The notes: generated by a model not told the origin, from the letters alone. Positions 27,291 through 36,917 are shown, counted from the stretch's first letter. The stretch is 64,000 nt of DNA from Lujinxingia sediminis (GCF_004005565.1 NZ_SADD01000013.1:110458-174457), one strand, 5' to 3'. Program-made: numbers and translations.

Positions 27291-27977
27291 ATGGCTGACA
27301 GTCAACGCTTGCGCTCGGTGCCCGAAGGCATTCAGCTGATCTCGGAGGTGGCCGCCGAGCTCGCCAGGCGCGACGAGGCCCCGGTGACCGTGCTGGGCGT
27401 GACGACCTATTTCCCGATGGACGTCGACAGCATCGCCCGGGTGCTCGAAGGTCTCGAAGAGCTCGACGGGGTCGAGCGCATCCAACTCGACAAACTTGCG
27501 GCCTACGAGATCGCCCGACCGGAGCGTTTTCTGCCCGGGCCGCTGGATATCGAGGAGCAGGCCCACCTTGAGAAAGCGCCGGCGTTTATGCGCGCAGTCG
27601 CAAGCCTGAAGCAGGATGCCGACTGGGTCAAAAAGGTCCGCGAGCAGCATGAGCTTTTGCGCATCGCGTCGGCCGCGCGCGAGCCGCGCGTCGAGCTGGG
27701 GTATCTGACCAGTCGCACCGATCTGCCCTCGGCCAAAGTTCAGAGCTTGCTCAATGACTTCGGGGCCGAAGGTTATATCGAGGTCACCGTCGATGAAGAC
27801 GCTGACGCGCTCTATTATACCTTTCCGCGGCTGGACTACTCTCGCCGGCGTTTTCAGCGCAATATGGCGCTCCTGGAGAGCCTGGAGGCGGCACCGCAGT
27901 CGCGCCTCTCGATGTGGATCTTTGTGGCCCTCTTCGCCACGATTCTTCTGATTGTCATCATCTTCCTCAGGTTGTGA
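27291..27977 (+). CDS. Tail-anchored protein with two winged-helix-like modules
   Basis: A 228-aa protein. Two helix-rich modules with a strand-turn-strand tail (about 10-75, and 130-185 containing 'RTDLPSAKVQSLLNDFGAEGYIEV') look like winged-helix domains. A single hydrophobic helix of about 20 residues (MWIFVALFATILLIVIIFL) forms the extreme C-terminus, so the protein is probably tail-anchored with the modules in the cytoplasm. This could be a membrane-bound regulator. ATG 27291 is preferred on pattern; ATG 27264 is also possible. The fold assignment is inference. Confidence 0.6.
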   Translation: MADSQRLRSVPEGIQLISEVAAELARRDEAPVTVLGVTTYFPMDVDSIARVLEGLEELDGVERIQLDKLAAYEIARPERFLPGPLDIEEQAHLEKAPAFMRAVASLKQDADWVKKVREQHELLRIASAAREPRVELGYLTSRTDLPSAKVQSLLNDFGAEGYIEVTVDEDADALYYTFPRLDYSRRRFQRNMALLESLEAAPQSRLSMWIFVALFATILLIVIIFLRL

Positions 27978-28031
27978 GGCGTCATCGTGCGTCGCCTCCG
28001 GGGAAGTTCGTCAAAACCTTAAGGTGCGGCC

Positions 28032-29633
28032 ATGACTCGACGTTTCGACCGATGGATACGCAGCGCCCTTGTGATGGGCGCGGCCTGGATGATCGCCGGC
28101 TGCGGCGATCATGACGGAGACCCGGCACCGCAGGACGACGTGGGCGTCAGCGATGTCAGCGGCGATGGGGCCGATGTGGCGCGTGAGCCCGGGCTGGAGC
28201 TGCGCCCCGGCTCGCTGCGTCTTCTGCCCCCGCGGCCGCTGGCGTGTGAGGGGAGCAGGCAGGCGCGCTTTCCCTTTGTGATCTTCAGCCAGGAGGGACC
28301 CGCGGTCGCCGCCGGCGATGTGCTCGACGGTCAGATGATCTGGCCCAATGAGACGCTGCGCGCCGGGCAGCTGGGCCTGGATGCCGCGTATATGGCCAGG
28401 TCCGGCCCGGTCTGTGAGACCTCGCAGGAGTGCCCGGAGGGGCTCCGCTGCACCGCGGTCGAGGTGGGTGAGGGCAAGCGCTACTGCGCACTTCCCGCCA
28501 CCGTGAGCTTTGCTCCCGGGAGCGTGCGGCAGGAGTGGAGCCTGGGACGGGAGGGGTCCAGAGAACTTGCGCTGAGCGTGCTTATCCAGAACACCGCCAG
28601 CCTCGATGGGCGCCTGCCCGTGGCGGTGGGCTCACTCTACGACGAGAGCGGCGCGCAGGCGATCAGTTCAAACCCGGAGCGAGCCACCGACGCGGAACTC
28701 CGTCACCGCCAGATGATTCAGGATTTCCTGATCTCGCTGGGCGGGCGTTTCACCGGTGAAACTGCCGCGGTAAGCCTGTGGTTCTACGGCGGCGATGTCG
28801 GCGCGCAGACCCGTCCGCTGACACCGAGTGAGGGGGGCGAACTCACCAACTATTTGACCCGCGATCTCGACAGCCTCACGGAGCGCCTGGCTGAGCTGCC
28901 CACGTTGATTCCGCGGGAGGCCAATGTCTATCAGGCGATTCTGCGGGTGCTCGACCGCGATCTGGGGCTTGAAGCCTATGAGGAGGCCGAGAAGGTGCTC
29001 GTCGTCTTCACCGACAGCCCCAACCAGGTTTACGATGCCCAGGCCGACGCCGAGGCGGTGCGCGCGCGCCTGGAGGCCACCGGCGTGCGTCTGATGATCG
29101 TGCACCTGGACCCGGAGCTCGACGCCTCTTTGCTGCGCGATCTTCCCAGCCAGTGGGGCGGCAACCAGGCCTGTCGCGAGGATGCGAGCTGCGCTGCACC
29201 CACCTGTGAGGATGACGCGAGCTGTCAGCCGCATGAGCGCTGCCGCCCGGCCACGATCTATGCCGAAGAAGCCGGCGGGACGGTGGAACAGACGGCCGAA
29301 TCCTATTGTTTGCCCGCGCGCGACGCCGAGGGCCGGGTGGGACCGGTGCAGGAGTACGCGGAGCTGACCTGCGCCAGCGGCGGCCATTATGTGTATGCCG
29401 CCGACGTCGACGATATGGTGGCAGCCTGGAACGTGCTTGCGCCGGCCTTGCAGTCGACCTGGTCGGTGGAGGGAACCCTCCCCGAACTCGACGCGCTGCA
29501 GGGGCCGGGCTTTGGTCGCCTCAGCGGGTCGTTCTCAGCTCGTGTGGGGCCGGCACATCTTGGCGATCGCCTTCGCCCGGCGTTGCAGTCGCGCGTGAGC
29601 GCCGACAGCCGGCCGGCGATGCTCTTGCCCTGA
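28032..29633 (+). CDS. Lipoprotein with a von-Willebrand-A-like domain
   Basis: A 533-aa protein with lipobox IAGC (Cys about 24) followed by an acidic linker. A vWA-like core (about 75-370) contains FPFVIFSQEG, 'RHRQMIQDFLISLGGRFTGETAAVSLWFYGGD' in part and VLVVFTDSPNQVYDA. Two Cys-rich EGF- or disulphide-type stretches (CETSQECPEGLRC; CREDASCAAPTC...CQPHERC) resemble the 'C..d..C..g..C' motifs common in myxobacterial surface proteins. The MIDAS sequence is not intact, so metal binding is uncertain. A surface or secreted structural role is likely. Confidence 0.7.
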   Translation: MTRRFDRWIRSALVMGAAWMIAGCGDHDGDPAPQDDVGVSDVSGDGADVAREPGLELRPGSLRLLPPRPLACEGSRQARFPFVIFSQEGPAVAAGDVLDGQMIWPNETLRAGQLGLDAAYMARSGPVCETSQECPEGLRCTAVEVGEGKRYCALPATVSFAPGSVRQEWSLGREGSRELALSVLIQNTASLDGRLPVAVGSLYDESGAQAISSNPERATDAELRHRQMIQDFLISLGGRFTGETAAVSLWFYGGDVGAQTRPLTPSEGGELTNYLTRDLDSLTERLAELPTLIPREANVYQAILRVLDRDLGLEAYEEAEKVLVVFTDSPNQVYDAQADAEAVRARLEATGVRLMIVHLDPELDASLLRDLPSQWGGNQACREDASCAAPTCEDDASCQPHERCRPATIYAEEAGGTVEQTAESYCLPARDAEGRVGPVQEYAELTCASGGHYVYAADVDDMVAAWNVLAPALQSTWSVEGTLPELDALQGPGFGRLSGSFSARVGPAHLGDRLRPALQSRVSADSRPAMLLP

Positions 29634-29765
29634 GCGCAGAGGCCACCCCAACGTGCTGGACGACGTGGCCTTGGTGCTTAAGAACTCTGCGCGGTCGCTT
29701 CCCCCTGCGAGGGGGGAGTTCGCCTCCACTTCCTTCGTTTTCGATGTCGCCCTCAGGATCCGCCT

Positions 29766-31331
29766 ATGTCTGCTCAAGCCTCCAGCGCCGAAATCTCCGC
29801 CGATATGATCGAGAAGTTCAGCCCGGTCGACGGCGCGCACCTGGGCACCTTTCCCATCAGCTCGCCGGCCGAAGTGAATCAAGCGGTGAAGGCCGCGCGC
29901 GAGGCGTTTGCTGCCTGGCGTGATCTCTCGCTCGACCAGCGCTTTGGCTACCTCGAGCGCCTGCGTGATATCGTCAGCGCGGATGGCGAGACGTTTGCGA
30001 AGGTGATCAGCGATGATACGGGCAAGCCCCTGCTCGACTCGTTGCTCACCGAGCTGATGGCGATCCCGCTTTTCATTGATTATTACAAAAAAGAAGCACC
30101 CAGGGCGCTCAAGCGTCGGAAGCTCTCTCGCCAGCTCTTCTTCCCCACCAAAACCAGCTACGTCGAACACGCTCCGATGGGCGTCATCGGAGTGATCGCT
30201 CCGTGGAACTTTCCCTTTCAGCTCTCGATGATCCCGGTGCTCTCTGCGCTGATTGCCGGAAACACGGTGGTGCTCAAACCCTCGGAGGTCACCCCGCTGA
30301 CGGGAGAGCTGATGCGTGAGATCTTTGAGCGCGCGGGCTTTCCCAAAGGGGTGGTCTCGGTGGTGCAGGGCGACGGCTCGACCGGGGCGGCGTTATGCAA
30401 AGCGGATATCGATAAGATCTTCTTTACGGGCTCGGTGGCCACCGGCCGAAAGGTCATGGCCGCGGCCGCCGAAAAGCCGATCCCGGTGGAGCTTGAGCTC
30501 GGCGGCAAAGACGCCATGATCGTCTGCCACGACGCCAACTTAGAGCGCGCGGCGCGCGCGGCGGTCTGGGGCGGTTTTTTGAACTGCGGCCAGATGTGCA
30601 TCTCGGTGGAGCGACTCTTTGTGGTCGACGCGGTCTATGATGCGTTCCTGGAGCTTGTGCGCGCCGAGATTGAGCGGATGCGCGTGGGCGGCCCCGATGA
30701 GGGCTCGGATATGGGGCCGCTGACCTTCAGCGCGCAGATGGGGACGGTTGTGCGCCACCTCAACGATGCCCGGGAGCGCGGTGCCACCATCGCCATGGGT
30801 GGGCGCCCTATGGAGGGCCCCGGGCAGTTCTTTGAGCCTACGCTTGTGCTCGACGTCACCGAAGAGATGGAGATCTATCGCGAGGAGACCTTCGGCCCGG
30901 TGCTCCCGGTGATTCGCGTGGCGGACGAAGAAGAAGCCCTGCGCATGGCCAACGACCACCAGTACGGCCTGACCGGCAGCGTGTGGACGCGCGACGTGTC
31001 GCGCGGGCTGGAGCTCGCCAGCCGCATGGAGTCGGGGCAATGCTCGGTCAATGATCTTGTGCAGTCGGTGGGCAACCCGGCGCTCCCCTTCGGTGGGGTC
31101 AAGCGCAGCGGTTTTGGGCGTTATCACGGTCCCGAAGGCCTCTATGCCTTCATGAACCAGAAGGCGATTATGGTCGACCGCGGCCTGCTCGATGTGGAGC
31201 CCTTCTGGTACCCCTACGCGCCTAAATACGAGGCGATGCTGGGCACCTTCCGCAACCTGATGGGGGGCAAGATGGTGGGCGCGCTGACCTACTTCTATGA
31301 CATGCATAAAATCACCAAACGCCGCGGCTAG
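29766..31331 (+). CDS. NAD(P)-dependent aldehyde dehydrogenase
   Basis: A 521-aa ALDH-superfamily enzyme. The NAD-binding PWNFPF and FTGSVATGRKV motifs, the general base Glu in ELELGGKDAMIV and the nucleophile Cys in NCGQMC are present, followed by EETFGPVLPV and 'FGGVKRSGFGRYHG'. It oxidises an aldehyde to a carboxylic acid. Of the subgroups, the sequence around NCGQMCISVER suggests a succinate-semialdehyde or broad aliphatic/aromatic enzyme. The last 45 residues (after KAIMVDRG) form a C-terminal extension beyond the usual core. AGGAT precedes the ATG. It is a single-gene unit. Confidence 0.92.
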   Translation: MSAQASSAEISADMIEKFSPVDGAHLGTFPISSPAEVNQAVKAAREAFAAWRDLSLDQRFGYLERLRDIVSADGETFAKVISDDTGKPLLDSLLTELMAIPLFIDYYKKEAPRALKRRKLSRQLFFPTKTSYVEHAPMGVIGVIAPWNFPFQLSMIPVLSALIAGNTVVLKPSEVTPLTGELMREIFERAGFPKGVVSVVQGDGSTGAALCKADIDKIFFTGSVATGRKVMAAAAEKPIPVELELGGKDAMIVCHDANLERAARAAVWGGFLNCGQMCISVERLFVVDAVYDAFLELVRAEIERMRVGGPDEGSDMGPLTFSAQMGTVVRHLNDARERGATIAMGGRPMEGPGQFFEPTLVLDVTEEMEIYREETFGPVLPVIRVADEEEALRMANDHQYGLTGSVWTRDVSRGLELASRMESGQCSVNDLVQSVGNPALPFGGVKRSGFGRYHGPEGLYAFMNQKAIMVDRGLLDVEPFWYPYAPKYEAMLGTFRNLMGGKMVGALTYFYDMHKITKRRG

Positions 31332-31352
31332 AGCAGCGACGGTGGTAAACGC

Positions 31353-31386
31353 AAAAAAGACCTGCCGGGGGCAGGTCTTTTTTTTA
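31353..31386. terminator. Bidirectional terminator
   Basis: AAAAAAGACCTGCC / GGCAGGTCTTTTTTTT with a small loop between the convergent aldehyde dehydrogenase and glycosyltransferase genes. Confidence 0.92.
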
Positions 31387-31394
31387 TGCCATGC

Positions 31395-32120
31395 TCAGCG
31401 CTTGAGACGGATCTTCCACACCCGGGTGAGCGCCTCGGCCGCGATATCCGGCGTCATCTTGGAGTCGCCCACCTGGCGATCGGGGAAGATGATGGGGACC
31501 TCGACGATGCGAAAGCCCTTCTGGTGCGCGCGGTATTTGAGTTCGATCTGGAAGACGTAGCCCGAGGCCTCAATGCGGTCGAGATCGATGGTTTCGAGCA
31601 CCTTGCGCCGCCAGCCCACAAAGCCGGCGGTCAGGTCGCGGATGTCCACACCGAGCACCAGGCGAGCATAGAAGCCGCCGCCGCGTGAGAGCAGCCGCCG
31701 AAAGAGGCCCCAGTCCTGTGTGGCACCACCGGCGACATAGCGCGAGCCGATGGCAACATCAAAAAGGTCGAGCTGTTTGAGCAGCTCCGGCAGATCTTCG
31801 GGGCGGTGGCTGAAGTCGGCGTCCATCTCGACGATCTTCTCAAAGCCCTCGTCCAGCGCCCACTTAAAGCCGGCGATATAGGCGCGTCCCAGCCCCTCCT
31901 TGGCGGTGCGGTGCATCACATGAATGCGTCCATCGGCCGCCGCCAGCTCCTCGGCCAGCTCCCCGGTGCCATCCGGGGAGCCATCATCGATGACCAGGAT
32001 GTGCACCTCGGGGCAGCGGCTTAAGATGGCCTCGGTGATAGGCCCGATATTGCCGGCCTCGTTGTAAGTGGGGATGCAGATCAGGGTGTCGCGCGCGGGC
32101 GTCGGTGAGGCTTCAGACAT
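31395..32120 (-). CDS. Polyprenol/dolichol-phosphate mannosyltransferase-like GT2
   Basis: A 241-aa family 2 glycosyltransferase of the DPM1 type: CIPTYNEAGNI, DDGSPDGT, the metal-binding EMDADFSHRPED and 'GSRYVAGG' followed by 'LTAGFVGWRRKVLE'. No membrane tail is present, as in bacterial DPM1-like enzymes. It probably transfers mannose from GDP-mannose to polyprenyl phosphate for envelope glycans or protein O-mannosylation. ATG 32120 is used; a TTG at 32132 is in frame. Confidence 0.9.
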   Translation of the reverse strand: MSEASPTPARDTLICIPTYNEAGNIGPITEAILSRCPEVHILVIDDGSPDGTGELAEELAAADGRIHVMHRTAKEGLGRAYIAGFKWALDEGFEKIVEMDADFSHRPEDLPELLKQLDLFDVAIGSRYVAGGATQDWGLFRRLLSRGGGFYARLVLGVDIRDLTAGFVGWRRKVLETIDLDRIEASGYVFQIELKYRAHQKGFRIVEVPIIFPDRQVGDSKMTPDIAAEALTRVWKIRLKR

Positions 32121-32173
32121 CAACCAGCTCAAAGCATAAGGGAGAAAGCGGGGCCAGGCACAGGGGGCGATGC

Positions 32174-33565
32174 TCAGGAGATGCCGAGATCTTCGCGGGT
32201 CAGATCCAACTTCTTGAGGATGTACTCGACGCTCTTGCGGTGCACCCCGGCGATGCGCGCCGCCTTGGAGACGTTGCCACCGGTGCGCTCGAGAAGTCGG
32301 CCCCAGTACTCCTTCTCAAAATGTTCGATCAGCCGGTTTTTGGCGTCTTTAAAAGGAAGGTTCTCCTGGAGCGCGGTTTCCACCATGGGCAGGCTGGACT
32401 CTTCGATGGCCTCCGGGACGTCGGTGGCCGAAGGTTCGCCGGCGTTGAGGTAGCGGGTCTCGATGGCATCGCCCTGGGTCAGGAGTACGGCGCGCTCAAT
32501 GAAGTTTTTGAGCTCGCGGACGTTGCCCGGCCAGCGGTGGCGCTTGAGTTTTTCCATCGTCTTGTAGGCGATGTCGACGTCGTCGCGGCCGGTCATCTCG
32601 TTGGCCTGACGCAAAAAATGCTCCACCAGCAGGGGGATATCATCGGGGCGATCGCGCAGAGGCGGCAGGTTCACCCGAATCACCGCGAAGCGGTAGTAGA
32701 GGTCTTCGCGGAAGTTGCCCTCTTTGACCTCGCTTAAGAGGTTGCGATTGGTGGCGGCGACGATGCGCACGTCGGTTTTGACGCTCTGGTTGCTGCCGAC
32801 CGGTTTGATCTCGCGTTTTTCCAGCGCGCGCAAAAGTTTGGGTTGCAGGTCGACGGCGAGCTCCCCGAGCTCATCGAGGAAGAGGGTGCCACCGCGGGCG
32901 GCCTCAAAGGCGCCTTTGCGCGAGCCGGTGGCACCGGTGAACGCGCCTTTAACGTGGCCGAAAAGCTCCGACTCAATCAGTTCTCGGGCGATTGCCGAGC
33001 AGTCGAGCACGATAAAGGGGCCGTCTTTGCGCGGGCTGTTCAGATGAATCGCCTCAGCGACGAGCTCCTTGCCGGTGCCCGACTCCCCTTCGATGAGCAC
33101 GGTGGCGTCGGTGGGGGAGACGCGCTCAAGGATCGAGAAGATCTCGCGCATCGCGCGGCTCTTGCCCAGCATATTTCCGAAGCGGTCGCTGCCGGAGAAG
33201 CGCACCTCTACCTTTTCGTCGGTCAGATAGAACTGCAGGGTCGTGTCGCCGAGTTGAAAACGCACCCGGTCGGCCAGAAAGATGTCGACGGTGCGTAACC
33301 CCTCGACAAAGGTGCCGTTTTTGGAGCCGCGGTCGACCAGGCGGTAGCCGTTCTCATCGACGACGATCGCTGCATGCACGCGGCTCACAGCCGGGTCGTT
33401 GAGCGAGATATCGCAGTCCGGCGAGCTTCCGAGCAAAAGTTCGGCGCGTTCAAAGGCACGAGAGAGGCCCTTGTCGGGGCCTTCGATCACTTCAACGCGG
33501 AAGCGCTGCAGCTCAAGCTGCTCGGCGCCGTCGTCCAGAAAGATGGTGCGTGTTGCGTCGCTCAT
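32174..33565 (-). CDS. FHA-domain sigma-54-dependent transcriptional activator
   Basis: A 463-aa enhancer-binding protein. An FHA domain (about 25-110: LLGSSPDCDISLND, SRVHAAI, RGSKNGTFVEG) replaces the usual receiver. The AAA+ domain (about 130-365) has Walker A GESGTGKEL, an intact GAFTGA loop (HVKGAFTGATGS), GTLFLDELGEL and the arginine-finger region. A Fis-type HTH (about 415-455: GGNVSKAARIAGVHRKSVEY) follows. It probably senses phospho-Thr on a partner, possibly the PEGA kinase encoded upstream on the same strand, 114 bases away, and activates sigma-54 promoters. Confidence 0.92.
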   Translation of the reverse strand: MSDATRTIFLDDGAEQLELQRFRVEVIEGPDKGLSRAFERAELLLGSSPDCDISLNDPAVSRVHAAIVVDENGYRLVDRGSKNGTFVEGLRTVDIFLADRVRFQLGDTTLQFYLTDEKVEVRFSGSDRFGNMLGKSRAMREIFSILERVSPTDATVLIEGESGTGKELVAEAIHLNSPRKDGPFIVLDCSAIARELIESELFGHVKGAFTGATGSRKGAFEAARGGTLFLDELGELAVDLQPKLLRALEKREIKPVGSNQSVKTDVRIVAATNRNLLSEVKEGNFREDLYYRFAVIRVNLPPLRDRPDDIPLLVEHFLRQANEMTGRDDVDIAYKTMEKLKRHRWPGNVRELKNFIERAVLLTQGDAIETRYLNAGEPSATDVPEAIEESSLPMVETALQENLPFKDAKNRLIEHFEKEYWGRLLERTGGNVSKAARIAGVHRKSVEYILKKLDLTREDLGIS

Positions 33566-33679
33566 AGCAATAGATCCGGGAGACGTGGTATCGAAAATCG
33601 GTTCCAGAGGGCCGCTACCATAGCGAGGGGGGCGTCGCGTCACAAGCCAGCGTCGGCTCTTCTTTCGGGCGTGGGGAAC

Positions 33680-36061
33680 TCAGCGTTCTTCATCCCAGAC
33701 GACCAGGTGGGCGCAGTCCTCGCCGGGGGCGATGGTGACCTCAAAGCGCTCTTCACGACCGGCCTCCGGGTTGCGCACGGTGATGGTGTGCGGGCCGGCG
33801 CTCAAAGGATGGTTGCGAAGGGTCATATGACGCCCGGAGAGCCAGGCGCCGTCGATGGCGATCTCGTTATGAGCCGGATAGATCGCCCGGAAGTTGAGGC
33901 ATCCGCGGGGGCTCTCTTCGAGGTTCAGCGCGAGCTCATCGCCCTGGATGGAGGCGGGATTGAGCTCCAGGCGAAGAGGAGTGTAGCCCGGCGCGCGAGC
34001 CTCGATGATGGCGGTACGGCCGTGGGGCAGCTGCACCTGACGGGGGCCCGGGCCCAGCGCGCGCCCGTTGAGTACGAGGTCGGCCTGCGGTGGTGAGGGG
34101 ACCAGGCGCACGCGGACGCCTTTGCGCAGCGCGGCGTTGATGAGGGCGGGGCGGTTGCGGTCGTCGGCCACGTTCTTCGTCTGGGTGCCAGGGCGGGCGG
34201 CGAGCTCCGCCAGGGCGCGATTCTGCAGGCAGGAGAGGTTGAGCGAGACGATCTCGCGCTGGTGGCCGTAACTCAAGGTGTAATAGGCGGTCGAGCAGCC
34301 TTCGTAGGCCGCTGAGAGGGCCGCCACTTCGCCTTCGCCCAGGGTGAGGGTCACCGGGGCTTCGCCGAGATCTTCGCCATTAGCGCTGACCCTGGCGGCC
34401 TCAGGGGAGGTTTCCACGCGGAAGGTGCGGGGTGGTGCGGCGTCGGGTTCCAGGCGCAGGTCGCGGGCGCCCAGGACGATATGCTCGCCAGGGGCGAGTT
34501 CCACGCGCAGGTTTCGAGACAGGTGGCCGTCGAGCGAGAGCTCAACGCGGTAGTCGCCCGGCGCGAGCTTGAGCGTCTGGGGGGTGCGGCGTCCGGCGAG
34601 TTCCTCACCATCGAGTTGAATGGTCGCGCCGGGTGGGTCGCTCTCCAGGGTAAGTTCGGCCTCACTTAGAGCCGGAAGGATAAAGGCGGCCACCAGGGCA
34701 GTCAGCGCCGCGAGCGCCAGTCCCACCCACACGCCAACCCGCCGCCGCGGGGCTGGTTGGGGCAGAGCGTCGGCGGGGCCCTCACCGCTGAGGACGTGAG
34801 GCTCAGGTAAGGTCGTGGGCGTGGCGAAGGGCGCACGTGTCGCCGAAGATGCGACCGGTTCGGGCGTAAGCAGCCGCGAGGCGGTGGGGGCGTGGGCAAT
34901 CTCGGCGGCTTCCTGCTCCGAGAGCTCGGTGAGCCCCCGCTTTGAGACGTCGTCACGCTCAGCGGCGGGCTCGGAGGTGGGTGAGCCGCCTTGATGTGGC
35001 ACCGGCAGAAGATCGGCAGCCGGAGTGCCGGTGCCGGTGCGTAGCGCAGCATCGGACGCATCCGAGCCCAGCAGGCCGAGCTCCAGCTCCAGGGCTTCAT
35101 CCAGGTTGCGCGCTTTGCGCACCGGCGGGGCGGCCTCCTCGGCGAAGATCGTCTGAAGCGCCTGAGCCAGCCCCTGGCTGGTGACGGCCTGGCCCACGGC
35201 ATAGATCGCATGCTGAAGATCCACATAAAGATCTTCGATGTTCTGGTAACGCGCCTGCGGGTCGACTGCCAGCGCGCGCTCAATGATCTGATCGACCTCC
35301 CCGGGCACCTCGGGGCGCAGCACTCCGGGCGGATCAAACTCGCAGCGCCGCACAAGTTCCAGGCTCTCCAGATCGGTGCGGCCCTCAAAGGGACGTCGCC
35401 CGGTGAGCATCTCGTAGAGCACCACCCCGCAGGCGAAGATGTCGCTGCGGTGGTCGAGGGACTGACCCCGGGTCTGCTCCGGACTCATATAGCAGCATTT
35501 GCCCTGGATGCGTCCGTTGGCCGTCTGAGAGAGCCGTCCGGCAGCCCGCGCGATGCCAAAGTCAATGATCTTGATCTCGCCCTCGCGCGAGATGAGCACG
35601 TTGGAGGGGCTCACGTCGCGGTGCACGATCGCGAGCGGGCGGCCCTGCTCGTCGGTCTTGCGGTGGGCGTAGCCCAGCCCCTTGCAGATCTCGGCGGCGA
35701 TGTGCAGCGCGTGCTCCACCGGAAGGTGTTCCCCACGGGCCTCCAGCCGCTTTAGAACCTCGCGCAGATCGAGGCCCTCGACGTACTCCATAGCAATAAA
35801 ATATTCGCCGTCCTGCTCGCCCATATCGAAGACGGGGACGATATTGCCGTGGGTCAGCTGGACGACGATGCGACCTTCATCGAGGAATTTGGTGACAAAT
35901 TCCTCTTCTTCGGCAAGATGGGGGAGGATGGTCTTGATGATGACGCGCTTCTCAAAGCCGCCGGCGCCGCGGGCGCGCGCCAGATAGATCTCACCCATGC
36001 CGCCTTTGGCCAGGCGGCGGGTAAGCTCGTAGCGACCGAGTTTTCGAAGCGTTGCGCTCAT
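33680..36061 (-). CDS. Membrane Ser/Thr protein kinase with PEGA domains
   Basis: A 793-aa protein. The Hanks-type kinase (about 10-290) has a Gly-rich loop (AKGGMGEIYLA), catalytic Lys (VIIKTI), HRDVSPSN and DFGIA, and 'MSPEQTRG'. A Pro/Ala-rich juxtamembrane region (about 330-440) leads to a single TM helix (VWVGLALAALTALVAAFILP). The extracytoplasmic part holds PEGA-type repeats (PPGATIQLDGEELAGRRTP; SPEAARVSANGEDLGEAP; PPQADLVLNGRALGPGP). It is a likely envelope-sensing kinase. The FHA activator gene lies 114 bases downstream on the same strand, a natural phospho-partner pair. Confidence 0.92.
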   Translation of the reverse strand: MSATLRKLGRYELTRRLAKGGMGEIYLARARGAGGFEKRVIIKTILPHLAEEEEFVTKFLDEGRIVVQLTHGNIVPVFDMGEQDGEYFIAMEYVEGLDLREVLKRLEARGEHLPVEHALHIAAEICKGLGYAHRKTDEQGRPLAIVHRDVSPSNVLISREGEIKIIDFGIARAAGRLSQTANGRIQGKCCYMSPEQTRGQSLDHRSDIFACGVVLYEMLTGRRPFEGRTDLESLELVRRCEFDPPGVLRPEVPGEVDQIIERALAVDPQARYQNIEDLYVDLQHAIYAVGQAVTSQGLAQALQTIFAEEAAPPVRKARNLDEALELELGLLGSDASDAALRTGTGTPAADLLPVPHQGGSPTSEPAAERDDVSKRGLTELSEQEAAEIAHAPTASRLLTPEPVASSATRAPFATPTTLPEPHVLSGEGPADALPQPAPRRRVGVWVGLALAALTALVAAFILPALSEAELTLESDPPGATIQLDGEELAGRRTPQTLKLAPGDYRVELSLDGHLSRNLRVELAPGEHIVLGARDLRLEPDAAPPRTFRVETSPEAARVSANGEDLGEAPVTLTLGEGEVAALSAAYEGCSTAYYTLSYGHQREIVSLNLSCLQNRALAELAARPGTQTKNVADDRNRPALINAALRKGVRVRLVPSPPQADLVLNGRALGPGPRQVQLPHGRTAIIEARAPGYTPLRLELNPASIQGDELALNLEESPRGCLNFRAIYPAHNEIAIDGAWLSGRHMTLRNHPLSAGPHTITVRNPEAGREERFEVTIAPGEDCAHLVVWDEER

Positions 36062-36186
36062 AGCAAAAGACGACCATGTCAGGTCGGGGGACTGCTCCCG
36101 AAGCGTTGCTTCGTGTATAGTCGATGCAGCGTCGAAGGTCGACGTGCTTTCAACCGGGGCGGGATCAGAACATCAACGAGGACAGG

Positions 36187-36705
36187 ATGCTGTTTCAAGA
36201 TACCATGAATCAAAAAGAGCGCGCTCCCTGGACCGCCCGCCTGGTGGCGGGCGCGCTGACCACTCGTCCCGTATCTCAGGCGTTGCTCTGGGCGCGGATG
36301 CCGCTTCTGGCGGTGGTTTCACCTTCGGTCGACGTGCTCGATGCGTCGCGTTGCGAGGTGGCGATTCCCTTCGGATGGCGAAATCGAAACATCTTCGGGA
36401 CGATGTATTTTGCCGCCACCATGATGGCCGCAGAGATGACCACCGGGGGATTGGTTCTTTTTCATAACGCGCTGCGGCCCGAAAAGTTTTCGTACATCGT
36501 GCGCCATATCAGCGCGGACTTTGTCAAACCGGCAAAAAGCGCGGTGCGATTTGAGTGCGTGCAGGGCGAAGACGTGGCCGCGGCGTTTGAGCAGGCCGCG
36601 CGCACCGGCGAACGGGTGAACCGCGTGCTGGAGGTCGTCGGCCGGCGCGCCGATGGCGTGGAAACGGCTCGTGTGAAGGTCGAGTGGTCGATTCGGGCGA
36701 GCTGA
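36187..36705 (+). CDS. Hotdog-fold (DUF4442/PaaI-like) thioesterase-like protein
   Basis: A 172-aa protein of DUF4442 build. The hotdog segment 'NRNIFGTMYFAATMMAAEMTTG' carries the helix and the N...G..y.ga.. pattern, and the following strands (VRHISADFVKPAKSAVRFEC) close the sheet. It probably acts on an acyl-CoA or acyl-carrier substrate, but no specificity can be given. The catalytic Asp/Glu on the hotdog helix is replaced by the Glu of MAAEMTT. ATG 36187 follows AACGAGGACAGG. The stop overlaps the next start by one base (TGATG), indicating an operon. Confidence 0.75.
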   Translation: MLFQDTMNQKERAPWTARLVAGALTTRPVSQALLWARMPLLAVVSPSVDVLDASRCEVAIPFGWRNRNIFGTMYFAATMMAAEMTTGGLVLFHNALRPEKFSYIVRHISADFVKPAKSAVRFECVQGEDVAAAFEQAARTGERVNRVLEVVGRRADGVETARVKVEWSIRAS

Positions 36706-36917
36706 TGATCGTGGCGCAATCGTTGGGATGGGGGATTGTTTCGTTGGTGATCGGCGTGGCACTGGGGGCAGGGCTTGCCGTCAACATCTGGCGGGAGCGA
36801 AAGCTTTTGCGCGGTCAGAGCACGCGCTGGCTCGACGACGCCGCGCGCGAGTTGAAAGCCTCCTCAGGCGAAGTCTTGGAGGTAGCGTCGGACTCGCCGA
36901 GCGACGACCAGGAATAA
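36705..36917 (+). CDS. Small single-TM membrane protein
   Basis: A 70-aa protein with one N-terminal membrane helix (about 7-27: GWGIVSLVIGVALGAGLAVNI) and a charged cytoplasmic tail. The ATG at 36705 shares one base with the stop of the thioesterase-like gene, with GGGCGAG upstream, so the two are coupled. A GTG at 36684 is in frame. Function unknown. Confidence 0.65.
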   Translation: MIVAQSLGWGIVSLVIGVALGAGLAVNIWRERKLLRGQSTRWLDDAARELKASSGEVLEVASDSPSDDQE

